Positions 8,889-17,551 of a stretch of 64,000 nt of DNA are shown one piece after another. Each line of letters starts with the position of its first letter. Positions within the stretch are counted from its first letter, which is position 1. The stretch is from the NCBI GenBank assembly GCA_016185425.1, contig JACPNQ010000015.1, positions 186,001 to 250,000 of the forward strand, read 5' to 3'. The position numbers and the translations under genes are program-made. The notes under the pieces were generated by a model. The model had not been told where the DNA came from, searched no databases, and saw only the letters and a list, made by a program, of their open reading frames with translations. The DNA comes from Acidobacteriota bacterium (GTDB lineage: Bacteria; Acidobacteriota; Terriglobia; Bryobacterales; Bryobacteraceae).

Positions 8889-9709
8889 TAAACGGCGACC
8901 TGTGGCGCCGCGAGAGCGGAACGGAATTTGACCGTGTCGGTGCGAATCTTATCCCACTCATGGAGCACATGGCCATGAGCCTCAAACGCGGAGCGGATGC
9001 GGCTGGCGGGCCAATGCATCATTTCTTCGAGAATGGGAATAGCGACGCCGAGAGCGTCGTCGGCAAGGACGGTGCGGCGGGCTATTTCGGTGATGTATTT
9101 GTTTTCCGATACGGCAATTGTCAGGCCACCGCAGCGGTTCAGATGCAGCATGACGTGGACGTCGGAGCTGCCGTCGCCAACATACGCGATGTGGTCATGC
9201 GGAATGCCGAGGCCGGCGCGGAGCTCTTCGAGCGCCACGACTTTTCCGTAGCCCGCTGGAACACGGAGGATGGATTGTATCTCGCCGGTATCTTCTGCGT
9301 AGCGGAAACACGTCCCAATAATATGATCGGCGGGAACGATTCCGTGAAGCGCGGATTGAATAACTTCCTCCGGCGCGGCGGAGATGACATAGAACGAATA
9401 CTGACAGCCCTCCAGATCCTGCACCAGCTTCATGAGCTGGGAGATATTCTGCTTAAGCCGGACGCGTTTGCCGACTTCAAACAAGTGCTCGCGGCGCACT
9501 CGGCGGTACTCCGGGTCGTGAAGAAGGAGGTAGGACAGCTCCGCTCCCTGCTGCACGAAATGGGTTTTAGATAGCCCGGCGATTTTCTCTTCAAAATTGG
9601 ACGCTCCAAGCAATTCGCTGAGCACAATGCCGGAGTCGTTGAAACTGAGCGTCTGGTCGAAGTCCGACGCCAATAGGAACCGCTTCGAATGCGGAGTTTT
9701 TTCCTGCAT
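8888..9709 (-). CDS. HAD-superfamily phosphatase (subfamily IB, phosphoserine phosphatase-like)
   Basis: 273 residues. The HAD motifs are complete: nucleophile/acid DFDQT at residues 16-20, motif II serine at 110 (YVISAA), motif III lysine in GYGK (156), and motif IV GDGSSD at 178-183. The long helical insertion between motifs I and II is the cap of subfamily IB, which includes phosphoserine phosphatase and phosphocholine/pyridoxal-type phosphatases. The enzyme is expected in the cytoplasm and acts on a small phosphomonoester of unknown identity. The ~60-residue C-terminal extension after the HAD core ([24 protein letters not shown]) is not standard. It is followed by a small membrane protein gene with a one-base overlap. 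Confidence 0.85.
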   Translation of the reverse strand: MQEKTPHSKRFLLASDFDQTLSFNDSGIVLSELLGASNFEEKIAGLSKTHFVQQGAELSYLLLHDPEYRRVRREHLFEVGKRVRLKQNISQLMKLVQDLEGCQYSFYVISAAPEEVIQSALHGIVPADHIIGTCFRYAEDTGEIQSILRVPAGYGKVVALEELRAGLGIPHDHIAYVGDGSSDVHVMLHLNRCGGLTIAVSENKYITEIARRTVLADDALGVAIPILEEMMHWPASRIRSAFEAHGHVLHEWDKIRTDTVKFRSALAAPQVAV

Positions 9710-9772
9710 AAATACAATATCCTCGTCACTCGTGAATACGATCTTTCAGCGCTAATACCGCTGCGTGAATAG

Positions 9773-9791
9773 TCCTCCAGACAGTGGAGGA
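9773..9791. terminator. short hairpin between the GNAT and HAD genes
   Basis: Inverted repeat with 7 bp arms (TCCTCCA / TGGAGGA) and a 5-base loop, located downstream of the minus-strand GNAT gene and upstream of the HAD gene. No run of U follows on the minus strand, so it is at best a weak terminator or a leader structure of the HAD transcript. Confidence 0.3.
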
Positions 9792-9833
9792 ACGAAAATG
9801 CGGGGCCAGAAGTGCCCGCGACAGGGGATACCT

Positions 9834-10610
9834 TTATGATGCGCCAGACGGGGACAGAGTTGCAACTAAAGGTCCGGCAGCGAGGCCTTCGAAGAAGGCG
9901 CAGTGCTTAAGGAAACCAAGCGATTCATAGACTTGAATGGCCGCGGCATTGTCCTGCCGCACGTTGAGCGCGACCGTTGGCAGACCAGCGAGCGCGCCGA
10001 GCACTGCGCACGTGACCAGTTTGCCGAACCCGCTGCCGCGGACGTCGCGGCGAGTATAGACGTTGCCAATCGCTACGACACCTTCGTCCGGCGAGTAGAG
10101 GTGGGTCCCCGCGGCGGCGAGGATTTCATCATCGTTGCACACCCCGTAGAACACGCCGGCCTCCACCATTTCAGGGAAGAAGAAGTCGGGTGATTCGTTC
10201 GCGGCGGCGCCATCGGCGTAAAGGCGTTCGAGCGCAGGAACGTCGTCCGATGTGAGCCTCCGGGCCTTCTGCCCTGGTACCCATCCGGAACGGTCACCGC
10301 TCCAGACCATACGCCACATCTGCGTCTTCCTGGTGACGGCGGCCAGTTGTTCCACGGCGGCGAGCGCGGGAGCCTGGACTTGGAGGTAGAGGGGCCATTC
10401 TGCCTTGCTGAGAGCCTCTGGCACACTCGCCTGGCCGATGGCGAAAAGGATGCAGGTGTCAAAGCCACGGAAAAGGAGCGTCAAGTCCGGCTCAAACCAC
10501 TGGCACTTGGAGAATAGGCCGGGCTGCAAATCGCCGAGCGCATATACGCTCCAAATCGGGTCGGCCTGAAGCCGTTCGCGAATCCTCTCGCGGTCCGTCA
10601 ATATTCCCAT
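9834..10610 (-). CDS. GNAT-family N-acetyltransferase (two-domain, GCN5-like C-terminus)
   Basis: About 258 residues from the ATG at 10610; upstream in-frame starts would run through the terminator hairpin of the preceding gene, so they are rejected. The N-terminal half (about 1-120) is a degenerate GNAT-like domain beginning ILTDRERIRERLQADPIWSVYALGDL. The C-terminal half contains the acetyl-CoA-binding part: VVAIGNVYTRRDVRGSGFGKLVTCAVL (R/Q-x-x-G-x-G/A motif), then LNVRQDNAAAIQVYESLGF, the classical motif B. It transfers an acetyl group from acetyl-CoA to an amine; the substrate is unknown. The gene lies between the STAS gene and the HAD gene on the same strand but is separated from the STAS gene by a strong terminator. 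Confidence 0.85.
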   Translation of the reverse strand: MGILTDRERIRERLQADPIWSVYALGDLQPGLFSKCQWFEPDLTLLFRGFDTCILFAIGQASVPEALSKAEWPLYLQVQAPALAAVEQLAAVTRKTQMWRMVWSGDRSGWVPGQKARRLTSDDVPALERLYADGAAANESPDFFFPEMVEAGVFYGVCNDDEILAAAGTHLYSPDEGVVAIGNVYTRRDVRGSGFGKLVTCAVLGALAGLPTVALNVRQDNAAAIQVYESLGFLKHCAFFEGLAAGPLVATLSPSGAS

Positions 10611-10621
10611 AAGAATCAAAG

Positions 10622-10648
10622 GGCGCCGAGGGAAAATTCCCCGGCGCC
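10622..10648 (-). terminator. rho-independent-type terminator of the STAS gene
   Basis: On the minus strand a 12 bp stem (GGCGCCG+GGGAA paired with TTCCC+CGGCGCC, with one bulged base) and a 2-base loop is followed by CTTTGATTCTT. It lies 23 bp downstream of the STAS gene stop and just before the GNAT start, so it should insulate the two genes. Confidence 0.7.
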
Positions 10649-10670
10649 GTAATCCGCGCGCCGCGCGCAA

Positions 10671-11012
10671 CTAAAAGCTGGCCACCGCCTGCGATTCGTC
10701 GTTAAATACTTCGAAGACCGTATAGAGCTTCGTAATCTGCAACAGATCCTGCACGCGCTTTGTGAGGTTCAAAAGCTTCAGGTTGCCGCCGTTGTTCGAC
10801 ACAGTAGTGAAAGCCGATACGAGCTCGCCGATTCCGGAGCTGTCGATATAGGTCACTTCGCCGAGGTTTAGAACGATTTTCTTTATCCCATCCGCCACGA
10901 GTTTCTTCACTGCCTCGCGAATCGCCACGGAGCCATCACCCAGCGTGATCTTCCCCCCAACGTCCACCAGGCAGACATCGCCATTCTGCCGCATGCTAAT
11001 TGTTGCGCTCAT
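10671..11012 (-). CDS. STAS-domain anti-sigma factor antagonist
   Basis: 113 residues, one complete STAS domain of the SpoIIAA/RsbV type. The phosphorylatable serine is S58 in YIDSSGIGEL, at the same position as in the well-studied homologues, and the KRVQDLLQITKL helix follows. Such proteins bind an anti-sigma kinase when unphosphorylated, releasing a sigma factor, and are reactivated by a PP2C-type phosphatase. Exactly such a phosphatase is encoded divergently 82 bp away (11095-12765), so the two probably form a partner-switching pair. No anti-sigma kinase is in the window. A strong terminator follows the gene. Confidence 0.92.
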   Translation of the reverse strand: MSATISMRQNGDVCLVDVGGKITLGDGSVAIREAVKKLVADGIKKIVLNLGEVTYIDSSGIGELVSAFTTVSNNGGNLKLLNLTKRVQDLLQITKLYTVFEVFNDESQAVASF

Positions 11013-11094
11013 TCATCCTCTCCAATTCAAGGTCGCGCCGACGAGCGGGCTCCTTGTGCCATCATGAGATACTTTCACAGTATAAACGCGCTAC

Positions 11095-12765
11095 ATGCCA
11101 GAAATTGCGGAATCGGAAATCTTGTTGACAGGGCCGGATGGGGCATCGCGCCCGGTCCGGCTCGACACATCGCCTTTTGTGATGGGGCGGTCGGAATCGG
11201 TGAATCTTCCCATGCCGGGCGACACGATGCTGTCGCGGCAGCACTGCTCCTTTGAATGGACGGGGGATGGATGGATCGTCCGCGACCTTGGGAGCAAGAA
11301 TGGCACGACGGTAAATGGGCAGAACCTGGTGCGGGAACACCGGCTGGCGCCCGGGGACCGGATTGTGGCTGGCCGGCAGATCATCGAATTCGAAGGAAAA
11401 AAAGGCACGCAGCCGAAGATACGATCAAGCCCGTTGGAATTTGTTGAAGAAGATCCAGGCGTCGCAATGCGGCCGGATTCGACGTTCATTATTCGGCTCG
11501 ACAGCGCGAATCTCCAGGCGAAGCCGGTGGGAACAGCGTCAGTGGAACTGCAGCGCGCGAACCGGCGCATTGAGGCATTGGTTCGCGCAGGAAGGGAACT
11601 CGCGTCGTTCAAGCCGATAGACAGCTTGTTTGAAGTGACGCTGGACCTGGCGTTGGAAGCAGTGACGGCGAAGCGGGGCGTGTTGATGACGCTGGAGAAC
11701 GGCGAGTTGGTGACGCGTGCGCACCGGGGCGACGGATTTCGCGTGTCGTCCGCGGTGCGGGACAAAGTGATGCGGGAACGGGCATCGATGCTCGTGCAGG
11801 ACGCGTCGGCCGATTCCCTGCTCCGCGCGTCGCAGACGATCGTGCAGCAGAGGATCAAAAGTCTGATGGCGGTGCCGCTGCAGACCGAGTCGCAGGTGAT
11901 TGGCATTCTCTATGTCGACACGCCGAGTCCGGCGCATCCGTTCGATGCCGAGGCCCTGAACCTGCTGACGGTCTTTGCGAATATCGCTGCGATCCGCATC
12001 GAGCATGCGCGGCTGGTGGAAGTGGAGCACCAGGAACGGCTGATCATGCACGATCTGGAGCAGGCCGCCGATATCCAGCGGAGTCTGTTTCCGCAATCGG
12101 CTCCCGTTGCGCCGGGACTGGAGCTGTCCGGACGATCGCTGCCGTGCCGCTCCGTGGGCGGGGATTATTTCGATTACGTGCCGATGACGGATGGGCGCAT
12201 CCTGGTGGTGGTTGCGGATGTGTCGGGGAAGGGGCTGGCCGCGTCGCTGCTGATGTCGAGCCTGCAGGCGCGGGTGCATGCGCTGGCCGAGTTGCAAAAC
12301 GACGTGGCGAACCTCGTGACGCGGCTGAACCATTCGATCAAAGCCAATACGCCGGACAATAAATTCATTACGGGCTTCTTCGCGATTATCGATCCGAATT
12401 CAGGAGAGATGGAGTACTCAAACGCGGGGCACAATCCGCCGGTTCTTGCGCGTAACTCGGGCCGGGTCGAATTGTTGACCACGGGTGGGCCGGTATTGGG
12501 GATCCTGCCGAATATCGCGTACTCAGGGGGGCGGACGAAGCTGGAGACGGGCGATCTGCTGGTGATGTACAGCGACGGGGTCTCCGAGGCGCCGAACGCA
12601 AAGGACGAGGAGTTCAGCGAGGAAGCAGTGGCGCAGATTGCGGCGGCCTGCCTGGGCCGTTCCGCCAATGAGGTACTGATGGAGATCGCCCGGCAGTTGC
12701 GGGTGTTCCTCGGCGATTGCTCGCCCACCGACGACGTGACGATGGTAGTGGCGAAGAAGCTGTAG
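11095..12765 (+). CDS. FHA-GAF-PP2C (SpoIIE/RsbU-type) serine phosphatase
   Basis: 556 residues. An N-terminal FHA domain (about 8-95) has the phosphothreonine-binding residues in GRS (31-33), SRQH (47-50) and GSKNGT (66-71). A GAF sensor domain lies at about 165-330. A PP2C-like SpoIIE domain lies at about 345-555, with metal-binding aspartates in GGDYFDY, VADVSGKGLAA and the terminal PTDDVTMVV. It should dephosphorylate a STAS antagonist, most likely the divergent neighbour. The FHA domain suggests recruitment by, or control from, a Ser/Thr kinase, and the GAF domain adds a small-molecule or redox input. It ends directly against the convergent DinB gene (no gap). All domains look intact. 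Confidence 0.94.
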   Translation: MPEIAESEILLTGPDGASRPVRLDTSPFVMGRSESVNLPMPGDTMLSRQHCSFEWTGDGWIVRDLGSKNGTTVNGQNLVREHRLAPGDRIVAGRQIIEFEGKKGTQPKIRSSPLEFVEEDPGVAMRPDSTFIIRLDSANLQAKPVGTASVELQRANRRIEALVRAGRELASFKPIDSLFEVTLDLALEAVTAKRGVLMTLENGELVTRAHRGDGFRVSSAVRDKVMRERASMLVQDASADSLLRASQTIVQQRIKSLMAVPLQTESQVIGILYVDTPSPAHPFDAEALNLLTVFANIAAIRIEHARLVEVEHQERLIMHDLEQAADIQRSLFPQSAPVAPGLELSGRSLPCRSVGGDYFDYVPMTDGRILVVVADVSGKGLAASLLMSSLQARVHALAELQNDVANLVTRLNHSIKANTPDNKFITGFFAIIDPNSGEMEYSNAGHNPPVLARNSGRVELLTTGGPVLGILPNIAYSGGRTKLETGDLLVMYSDGVSEAPNAKDEEFSEEAVAQIAAACLGRSANEVLMEIARQLRVFLGDCSPTDDVTMVVAKKL

Positions 12766-13377
12766 CTAGTTCTTGGGATAGCCCGGCGCGCGCGAGACTT
12801 CCTTCATCTGCTGGAGATGACGATCGGAGTGGCCGCTGATCATCAGTACCATCTCGTAGAGATCCATTTCAGGAGCGGGACCGGGTTTAAAAAAGCGGCC
12901 GCGGAGGTCTTCGCCGGTCGTCTCTACGTAGCGGATGGTTTCGTCGCGGCGGGAGTTGAAGGCAGCGATGAAGTCGGCTTTGGTGGCGAAGCGGCCGGTC
13001 GGGCGGATTTCGGCCGGCGCTGAGGCCGGTTTGGAGCGGTCCGTGATGGTGTTGAGGAGGGCTTTCGCGCTCACGTCTTTCGTGGCGGCCTTTTCGGCGC
13101 GCCTGGCGTCGTCCACCGGGAGTTTCTTGGCGCTCTGCTGGATCAGCCCGCGAAGCAGGTTTTCCGTCTCGGCAATGTGCTCGGCGCATTCGGCGATGCT
13201 CCAGCGTTCGGGCGCGGGCTTAAACTTCCACTGGGCTTCGGTGAGGGGCCCGACGAAGTCCAGAACCTGCTTGCGAGTGGCATGGAGGTGGCTCATCGCC
13301 TGATCGCGTTCATTCTTGCTGAGCGGTTCCGCGCAGAGGGGCAACACCAATATCGCTAGAATTATTGAACTTCGCAT
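12766..13377 (-). CDS. secreted DinB-like four-helix protein
   Basis: 203 residues from the ATG at 13377, chosen because AAGGAG lies just upstream; a GTG at 13395 is before that site. The signal peptide is MRSSIILAILVLPLCA. The rest is a DinB_2-type four-helix bundle with metal-site histidines at the expected places: HLHATRKQVLDF, CAEHIAETE and SGHSDRHLQQM. DinB family members are usually cytoplasmic metal-dependent thiol transferases or unknown hydrolases. Exported versions are frequent in acidobacteria and have no assigned role. It is divergent from the HD-GYP gene and tail-to-tail with the PP2C gene. Confidence 0.85.
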   Translation of the reverse strand: MRSSIILAILVLPLCAEPLSKNERDQAMSHLHATRKQVLDFVGPLTEAQWKFKPAPERWSIAECAEHIAETENLLRGLIQQSAKKLPVDDARRAEKAATKDVSAKALLNTITDRSKPASAPAEIRPTGRFATKADFIAAFNSRRDETIRYVETTGEDLRGRFFKPGPAPEMDLYEMVLMISGHSDRHLQQMKEVSRAPGYPKN

Positions 13378-13476
13378 CTTTCGCTCCTTGGGCACTCTAA
13401 GGTGGAATTCTTAGAACCTGAGCCTAAACGTTCCGTGCCCACAGGCCGATATTACCAGAGGAGGCCCGGGCCCATT

Positions 13477-14685
13477 GTGTCTGATGCGACCAGTCTGTCC
13501 AAGCTTTATACGCACACCTCGCCGCTGGTTGATGCCGGCCGCGCGGTAATTCCGGCTATTCCGGCCGGACTGTCGGCGGAGCCACTGCAGGATGGCGGGC
13601 GCTCAGGGCGGTTGCTGCTCGTCGACTCGTTGGAGATCAATCGCCGGCTTGCCAAAGGCATGCTGCGATCGGCGGGGCAGTATGAGTTCTTTGAAGCGCC
13701 TACGGGGCGCGTAGCGCTGGAGATTCTGGAGACGCAGCAGGTAGACCTGGTGATCTTGGACCTGATGATGCCGGATATCAGCGGGCCTGAGTTCTGCCGC
13801 CGGCTGAAGAGCAATCGCCGCACGCAACTGCTGCCGATTCTGATGATTACGAGCATGCAGGGCGCCGAGCATGAGGTTCTGGGGATCGACGCGGGCGCCG
13901 ATGAGTATCTGACGAAGCCGCTGCATCCGTCGGTGTTGCGGGCGCGGGTGCGTGCGCTGTTACGGCACAAAACGGCGATCGACACGCTAGACGAGGCGGA
14001 GACGATTTTGTTTGCGCTGGCGCAGGCCGTGGAGGCGCGGGATTCGTATACCGCCGAACATTGCCAGCGGCTGGCGACTTATGGCGTTGCGCTGGGAGTG
14101 GCGCTGGGCCTGTCACGGCCGGAGCTGGTGGCGTTGTACCGGGGCGGGTTCTTGCACGACATCGGCAAGGTGTCGATTCCGGACAGTATTCTTCATGGGA
14201 ATCAACGGCTTACAGACGCCGAATGGGTAGTCATGAAGCAGCATACAGTACGCGGCGAGGAGATTTGCAGGCCAATGAAGAGCCTGGGGCCGGTGCTGCC
14301 AATTATTCGCTCGCATCATGAAAAGTGGGATGGATCGGGATATCCGGATGGGCTGGCGGGCGAGAGAATTCCCCTGCTGGCGCGGATTCTGCAAATTGTC
14401 GATATTTTCGACGCGCTGATCACCGAACGGACATATAAGCGGGCATTTACCGTGGAAGAGGCGACGCGGGTCCTGGAGGAGGAAGTGGGGCGCGGCTGGC
14501 GCGATCCCGAGTTGGTTTCCCTGTTTGTCAGCCTGCTCAACCGCAATATGCTCGAATCCACGGCGTCGTTGATCGACACAGACTGGCCGGAGCTTTCGTC
14601 CATGCTGCGGTCGCTCCAGGGCATGCATACGAATATCGGCACAAACTCGGTGCAGATGATGCCGATGCCGAAATCGATTCTCTGA
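13477..14685 (+). CDS. response regulator with HD-GYP c-di-GMP phosphodiesterase domain
   Basis: About 402 residues if started at the GTG at 13477, which has a strong AGAGGAGG ribosome site 12 bp upstream; an in-frame GTG at 13402 precedes that site and is less likely. A receiver domain (about 45-165) carries the phosphoacceptor aspartate D95 (VILDLMMPDISG) and the conserved lysine (YLTKPL). The HD-GYP domain follows with HDIGK (about 227-231), HHEKWDGSGYPDGLAG and IVDIFDALITERTYK. It should hydrolyse c-di-GMP when phosphorylated, lowering the second messenger and favouring motility over biofilm. No cognate histidine kinase is adjacent. Confidence 0.93.
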   Translation: MSDATSLSKLYTHTSPLVDAGRAVIPAIPAGLSAEPLQDGGRSGRLLLVDSLEINRRLAKGMLRSAGQYEFFEAPTGRVALEILETQQVDLVILDLMMPDISGPEFCRRLKSNRRTQLLPILMITSMQGAEHEVLGIDAGADEYLTKPLHPSVLRARVRALLRHKTAIDTLDEAETILFALAQAVEARDSYTAEHCQRLATYGVALGVALGLSRPELVALYRGGFLHDIGKVSIPDSILHGNQRLTDAEWVVMKQHTVRGEEICRPMKSLGPVLPIIRSHHEKWDGSGYPDGLAGERIPLLARILQIVDIFDALITERTYKRAFTVEEATRVLEEEVGRGWRDPELVSLFVSLLNRNMLESTASLIDTDWPELSSMLRSLQGMHTNIGTNSVQMMPMPKSIL

Positions 14686-14732
14686 TGTAAAGTCGTTAAA
14701 CAGCCGGCGGCGCCGGAGCGTCATAGCTCCGT

Positions 14733-16190
14733 ATGAAGAGATTCGCGCTGGTAGCGCTTGCCGTCTCGCTGGCGGCTCAGCCAGCGGCCGTGGAAATGGA
14801 TCTGGAGGCGCGGCTGCGCTCCGCATTCGACCGGGTGGCGCATCCGGTGACACGAGCGCAGGCGGAGCAGGTTCAGGAGTCGATCCGCGAGAGGCTCAGG
14901 CTGGCGATCGGCATACAGCGGGTCAGCCAGCCGGTCCGTGCGACGGCATTTTTTCCGGAGCAGTCGCCCGCTCCGGCCGTTTTGCTGCTCAGGCCGGATT
15001 GTGAAGCGCAAGGGCGGGAGTTCGTACGCCGGGGGATAGCCGCTGTGTGTATTCAGGCGGAAGCACCGGCCAGCACGGCCGATTTACTGGGCGGAATTAC
15101 ACCGCAGGGACGTGTGCAGAATGCCGTGGCACGGGTGCTGCGGCATCTCACTTCGCGGATGGAGATCGATCGAGGCCGCATATATCTAAGCGGGCAGGGA
15201 GCGAGCGGCGTCATCGCGGCCGCGCTGTTCCCGGAATTCGCGCGAGTGGTGGTGGATGCGCCGTCGATTGAGAACACTCTGATCTACGGCATTGCTCAGT
15301 TTGCCACTGTCCTGGATCTGCTCGCGATCTCGGCGCCGCGGCCGCTCTTAGTCGATCATGCGCCCCAACCGCTGACGAGCGCCCTGCGGGATCACTTCCG
15401 CCTGTTTGACGCGGGCGGGCAATTTTTCGTGGGTGCGGAGCCGTTGGGCTGGCTGGCACCGAATGCCGGACAAGGCGTCGTTGCGCCGCCGCAGATCGTC
15501 GAACTACCGGCCGAACCGGCTGTCGCGGATCCCCGGCTTTCTTTGCAGCCGCTTGCAGGTGGCGTGCTCCCGGCGGTGCAGATGACCATTGGGCTCAACC
15601 CGCACCGCCGGCAGGAGGCGCCCCTGCAAACACATCGCGGCATCATGACGCCAGTGACCGTATACCGGCCGGGGCCCGACGGAGCCGATCCGGAGCGCGG
15701 GCGCTTGCTCGCTATCTCCGATGATGGACGAGCGTCGCTGGAGAACGATGAAGTTGTACAAGAGGCCATCCGGCGGAATTGGATGGTGCTGGCGGCCGAT
15801 CCTCGAGGGATTGGAGACATGAGGCTACGGGATAGCAATCGGGTGGCAATTTCGAGTTTTCAGTTGGGGGAATGGCTGGCATGGCGGCAGGCGACGGAAG
15901 TCGCCCGGATGATCGACTTCGCCGGACGGCCGACGGCAAATCTTCGCTCGGCCGTTTATGCGCGCGGTCCGAATGCAACACTGATCGCCGCACTACTGGC
16001 GGCCACGGCCCAATCTGGAGCTCCGGAAATGATTGCGTTGCGCGATCCGCTTCCCTCGCTGAAAATGTTGCCTCCCGGCCCGCTGGCGCCGTTCTATACC
16101 GCGTTCGACATGGAGACGCTGTTGCCGCAGGCCAGGGCGAAAGTCATCATCGTGAGAGATGTGGCGGAATTGTCCTGGCTAGTTGAGTAG
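14733..16190 (+). CDS. secreted two-domain alpha/beta-hydrolase-fold protein (acetylxylan-esterase-like)
   Basis: 485 residues with a signal peptide (MKRFALVALAVSLAAQPAA). The sequence reads like two tandem alpha/beta-hydrolase halves. The first has AVLLLRPDCEAQGREFVRRGIAAVC and an elbow-like GRIYLSGQGASGVIAAA, where the usual GxSxG nucleophile reads GQGAS. The second has RGRLLAISDDGRAS and NWMVLAADPRGIGD and ends VIIVRDVAELSWLVE. Related proteins in acidobacteria are annotated as acetylxylan esterases or hypothetical hydrolases. With the nucleophile motif altered and the second half lacking an obvious elbow serine, activity is uncertain. It is followed 11 bp later by a GDSL esterase, so the two may act together on plant-type polysaccharide. 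Confidence 0.6.
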   Translation: MKRFALVALAVSLAAQPAAVEMDLEARLRSAFDRVAHPVTRAQAEQVQESIRERLRLAIGIQRVSQPVRATAFFPEQSPAPAVLLLRPDCEAQGREFVRRGIAAVCIQAEAPASTADLLGGITPQGRVQNAVARVLRHLTSRMEIDRGRIYLSGQGASGVIAAALFPEFARVVVDAPSIENTLIYGIAQFATVLDLLAISAPRPLLVDHAPQPLTSALRDHFRLFDAGGQFFVGAEPLGWLAPNAGQGVVAPPQIVELPAEPAVADPRLSLQPLAGGVLPAVQMTIGLNPHRRQEAPLQTHRGIMTPVTVYRPGPDGADPERGRLLAISDDGRASLENDEVVQEAIRRNWMVLAADPRGIGDMRLRDSNRVAISSFQLGEWLAWRQATEVARMIDFAGRPTANLRSAVYARGPNATLIAALLAATAQSGAPEMIALRDPLPSLKMLPPGPLAPFYTAFDMETLLPQARAKVIIVRDVAELSWLVE

Positions 16191-16201
16191 GCTGGTTTCG
16201 A

Positions 16202-16849
16202 ATGCGCCTCTTCTTCCTCGCCGCTATCGTCTGTCTCGCACAGCCGCGGGTAACCCTGGTGGGAGATTCTACGGTAGCCGAGGGCGGTGGCTGGGGACCT
16301 GGTTTTCGCGCGGCGCTGGCCGGGCAGTTCGAAGTACGCAACCTGGCACGAAATGGCCGCAGTTCGAAGAGTTTTCGGGAGGAAGGCGCTTGGAAACCGG
16401 CCGTCGACGGCACCGCAAAGTACATTTTGATTCAATTCGGGCACAACGACTGCCCGGGCAAAGGCCCGGAGCGCGAGACAGATCCGGGTACAACCTATCG
16501 CGCCAACTTGAAACTCTACGTCGATGAAGCGCGGTCGGCCGGCACCACGCCGATACTCGTCACGTCCATCGTGCGCCGTAACTTCGACGGCAACGGAAAA
16601 ATCAAGGCCGACTGTCTGGTGCCCTTCGTGGAAAACGTACGCCTGCTCGCTGTGGAGACCAAGACTCCGCTCATCGATCTGTACGCCCTGACCCGGGAAC
16701 TCAGCGAGAAGATCGGGCCGGAGGCGAGCGACGAACTAGGCGCACGCACCGACGATGGCAAGCCGGACCGGACGCACTTGAGCGCGAAGGGGCAACGTGA
16801 GATAGGCGCCATCGCCGCGCGTGAGTTTCTCCGTGTGATTGCGCGGTAA
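16202..16849 (+). CDS. secreted SGNH/GDSL hydrolase, rhamnogalacturonan acetylesterase-like
   Basis: 215 residues with a short signal peptide (MRLFFLAAIVCLAQ). All four SGNH blocks are visible: GDST with nucleophile S23, ARNG with N51, the FGHND block with N82, and the catalytic D189/H192 in PDRTHLSAKG. The overall length and spacing match the rhamnogalacturonan acetylesterase subgroup (CE12-like), which removes acetyl groups from pectin. It sits 11 bp after another secreted hydrolase gene on the same strand, so the two are likely co-transcribed. It is tail-to-tail with the F420-type reductase gene (no gap). Confidence 0.88.
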   Translation: MRLFFLAAIVCLAQPRVTLVGDSTVAEGGGWGPGFRAALAGQFEVRNLARNGRSSKSFREEGAWKPAVDGTAKYILIQFGHNDCPGKGPERETDPGTTYRANLKLYVDEARSAGTTPILVTSIVRRNFDGNGKIKADCLVPFVENVRLLAVETKTPLIDLYALTRELSEKIGPEASDELGARTDDGKPDRTHLSAKGQREIGAIAAREFLRVIAR

Positions 16850-17491
16850 CTACTCGGCCGGCCGCTGCATGAATTGAAACCCAATACCGCGTCCGTAGCC
16901 GCGCAGGATAGCCAGCGAGATCCAGAGCAGTGCGAACGGCTCCAGCAAGCGGGCCTGCGTTAACGGACCGGCATCGTGCGCGTCGAAGCCGAGTTCCACG
17001 GCAAGCTGCCGGACCACGGCTTTGGCTTCGGCGTCGTCGCCGCAGTAAAACAAAACCGCCGCTTTGCCGTCGAAAAGCGGATTCCCCATTACGTTTGAGC
17101 CGATGGTGTTGAATGCCTTGACGACCCGGGCCCCAGGCGCCCACGCCGCGACCTGTTCCGCGCCCGACGTTGTCATGCCGCATTCCAGACCGCTGAGATC
17201 CGGCAGAAGAGGATTTGTCGCGTCAATGAGGATCTTGCCGGCAAGCGGCCCAGTTCCTTCCACCGCCGCCTTCGTTGCCGGCCATGGCGTCGCCAGCACA
17301 ACCACTTCGCTCTCCGCGGCGGCCTCCGCCGTTGTGGACGATCGCGCGCGGCTACCGGCTTTCGCCGCCAGCGCCTGCATCTCCGCCGACTGCGGATTGC
17401 GGGAGGCAAAAATTACAGAATGCCCAACGGCCGCCCATCGCGATCCGAGCGTTCCGCCTACATTACCCGCGCCAATAATTCCAATCTTCAT
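16850..17491 (-). CDS. NADPH-dependent F420 reductase-like NAD(P)-binding oxidoreductase
   Basis: 213 residues from the ATG at 17491, preceded by AGGAGC. The longer open frame upstream runs antisense through the TetR gene and is rejected. The N-terminus is a Rossmann fold: MKIGIIGAGNVGGTLG (GxGxxG at 7-12), with RNP after strand 2, as in NADP-specific F420 reductases and related small NADP oxidoreductases. Next come VVLATPWPATKAAVEG, LIDATNPL and ARVVKAFNTIGSNVM, all typical of the family. Bacterial members without F420 usually reduce small ketones or other cofactors. It is divergent from a TetR gene with a perfect palindrome between them, so it is probably repressed by that regulator. Confidence 0.88.
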   Translation of the reverse strand: MKIGIIGAGNVGGTLGSRWAAVGHSVIFASRNPQSAEMQALAAKAGSRARSSTTAEAAAESEVVVLATPWPATKAAVEGTGPLAGKILIDATNPLLPDLSGLECGMTTSGAEQVAAWAPGARVVKAFNTIGSNVMGNPLFDGKAAVLFYCGDDAEAKAVVRQLAVELGFDAHDAGPLTQARLLEPFALLWISLAILRGYGRGIGFQFMQRPAE

Positions 17492-17508
17492 TCCAGCTCC
17501 TTTTCTAT

Positions 17509-17525
17509 TACGATACTGTATCGTA
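17509..17525. promoter_or_regulatory. palindromic operator between the reductase and TetR genes
   Basis: Perfect 8 bp inverted repeat TACGATAC / GTATCGTA around a single central T, placed 18 bp before the reductase start and 27 bp before the proposed TetR start. A further TATCG follows directly (17520-17524 and on). This is the expected size and place of a TetR dimer site controlling both divergent genes. Confidence 0.75.
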
Positions 17526-17551
17526 TCGTTATAGATTGCGAAACTAGTCCC

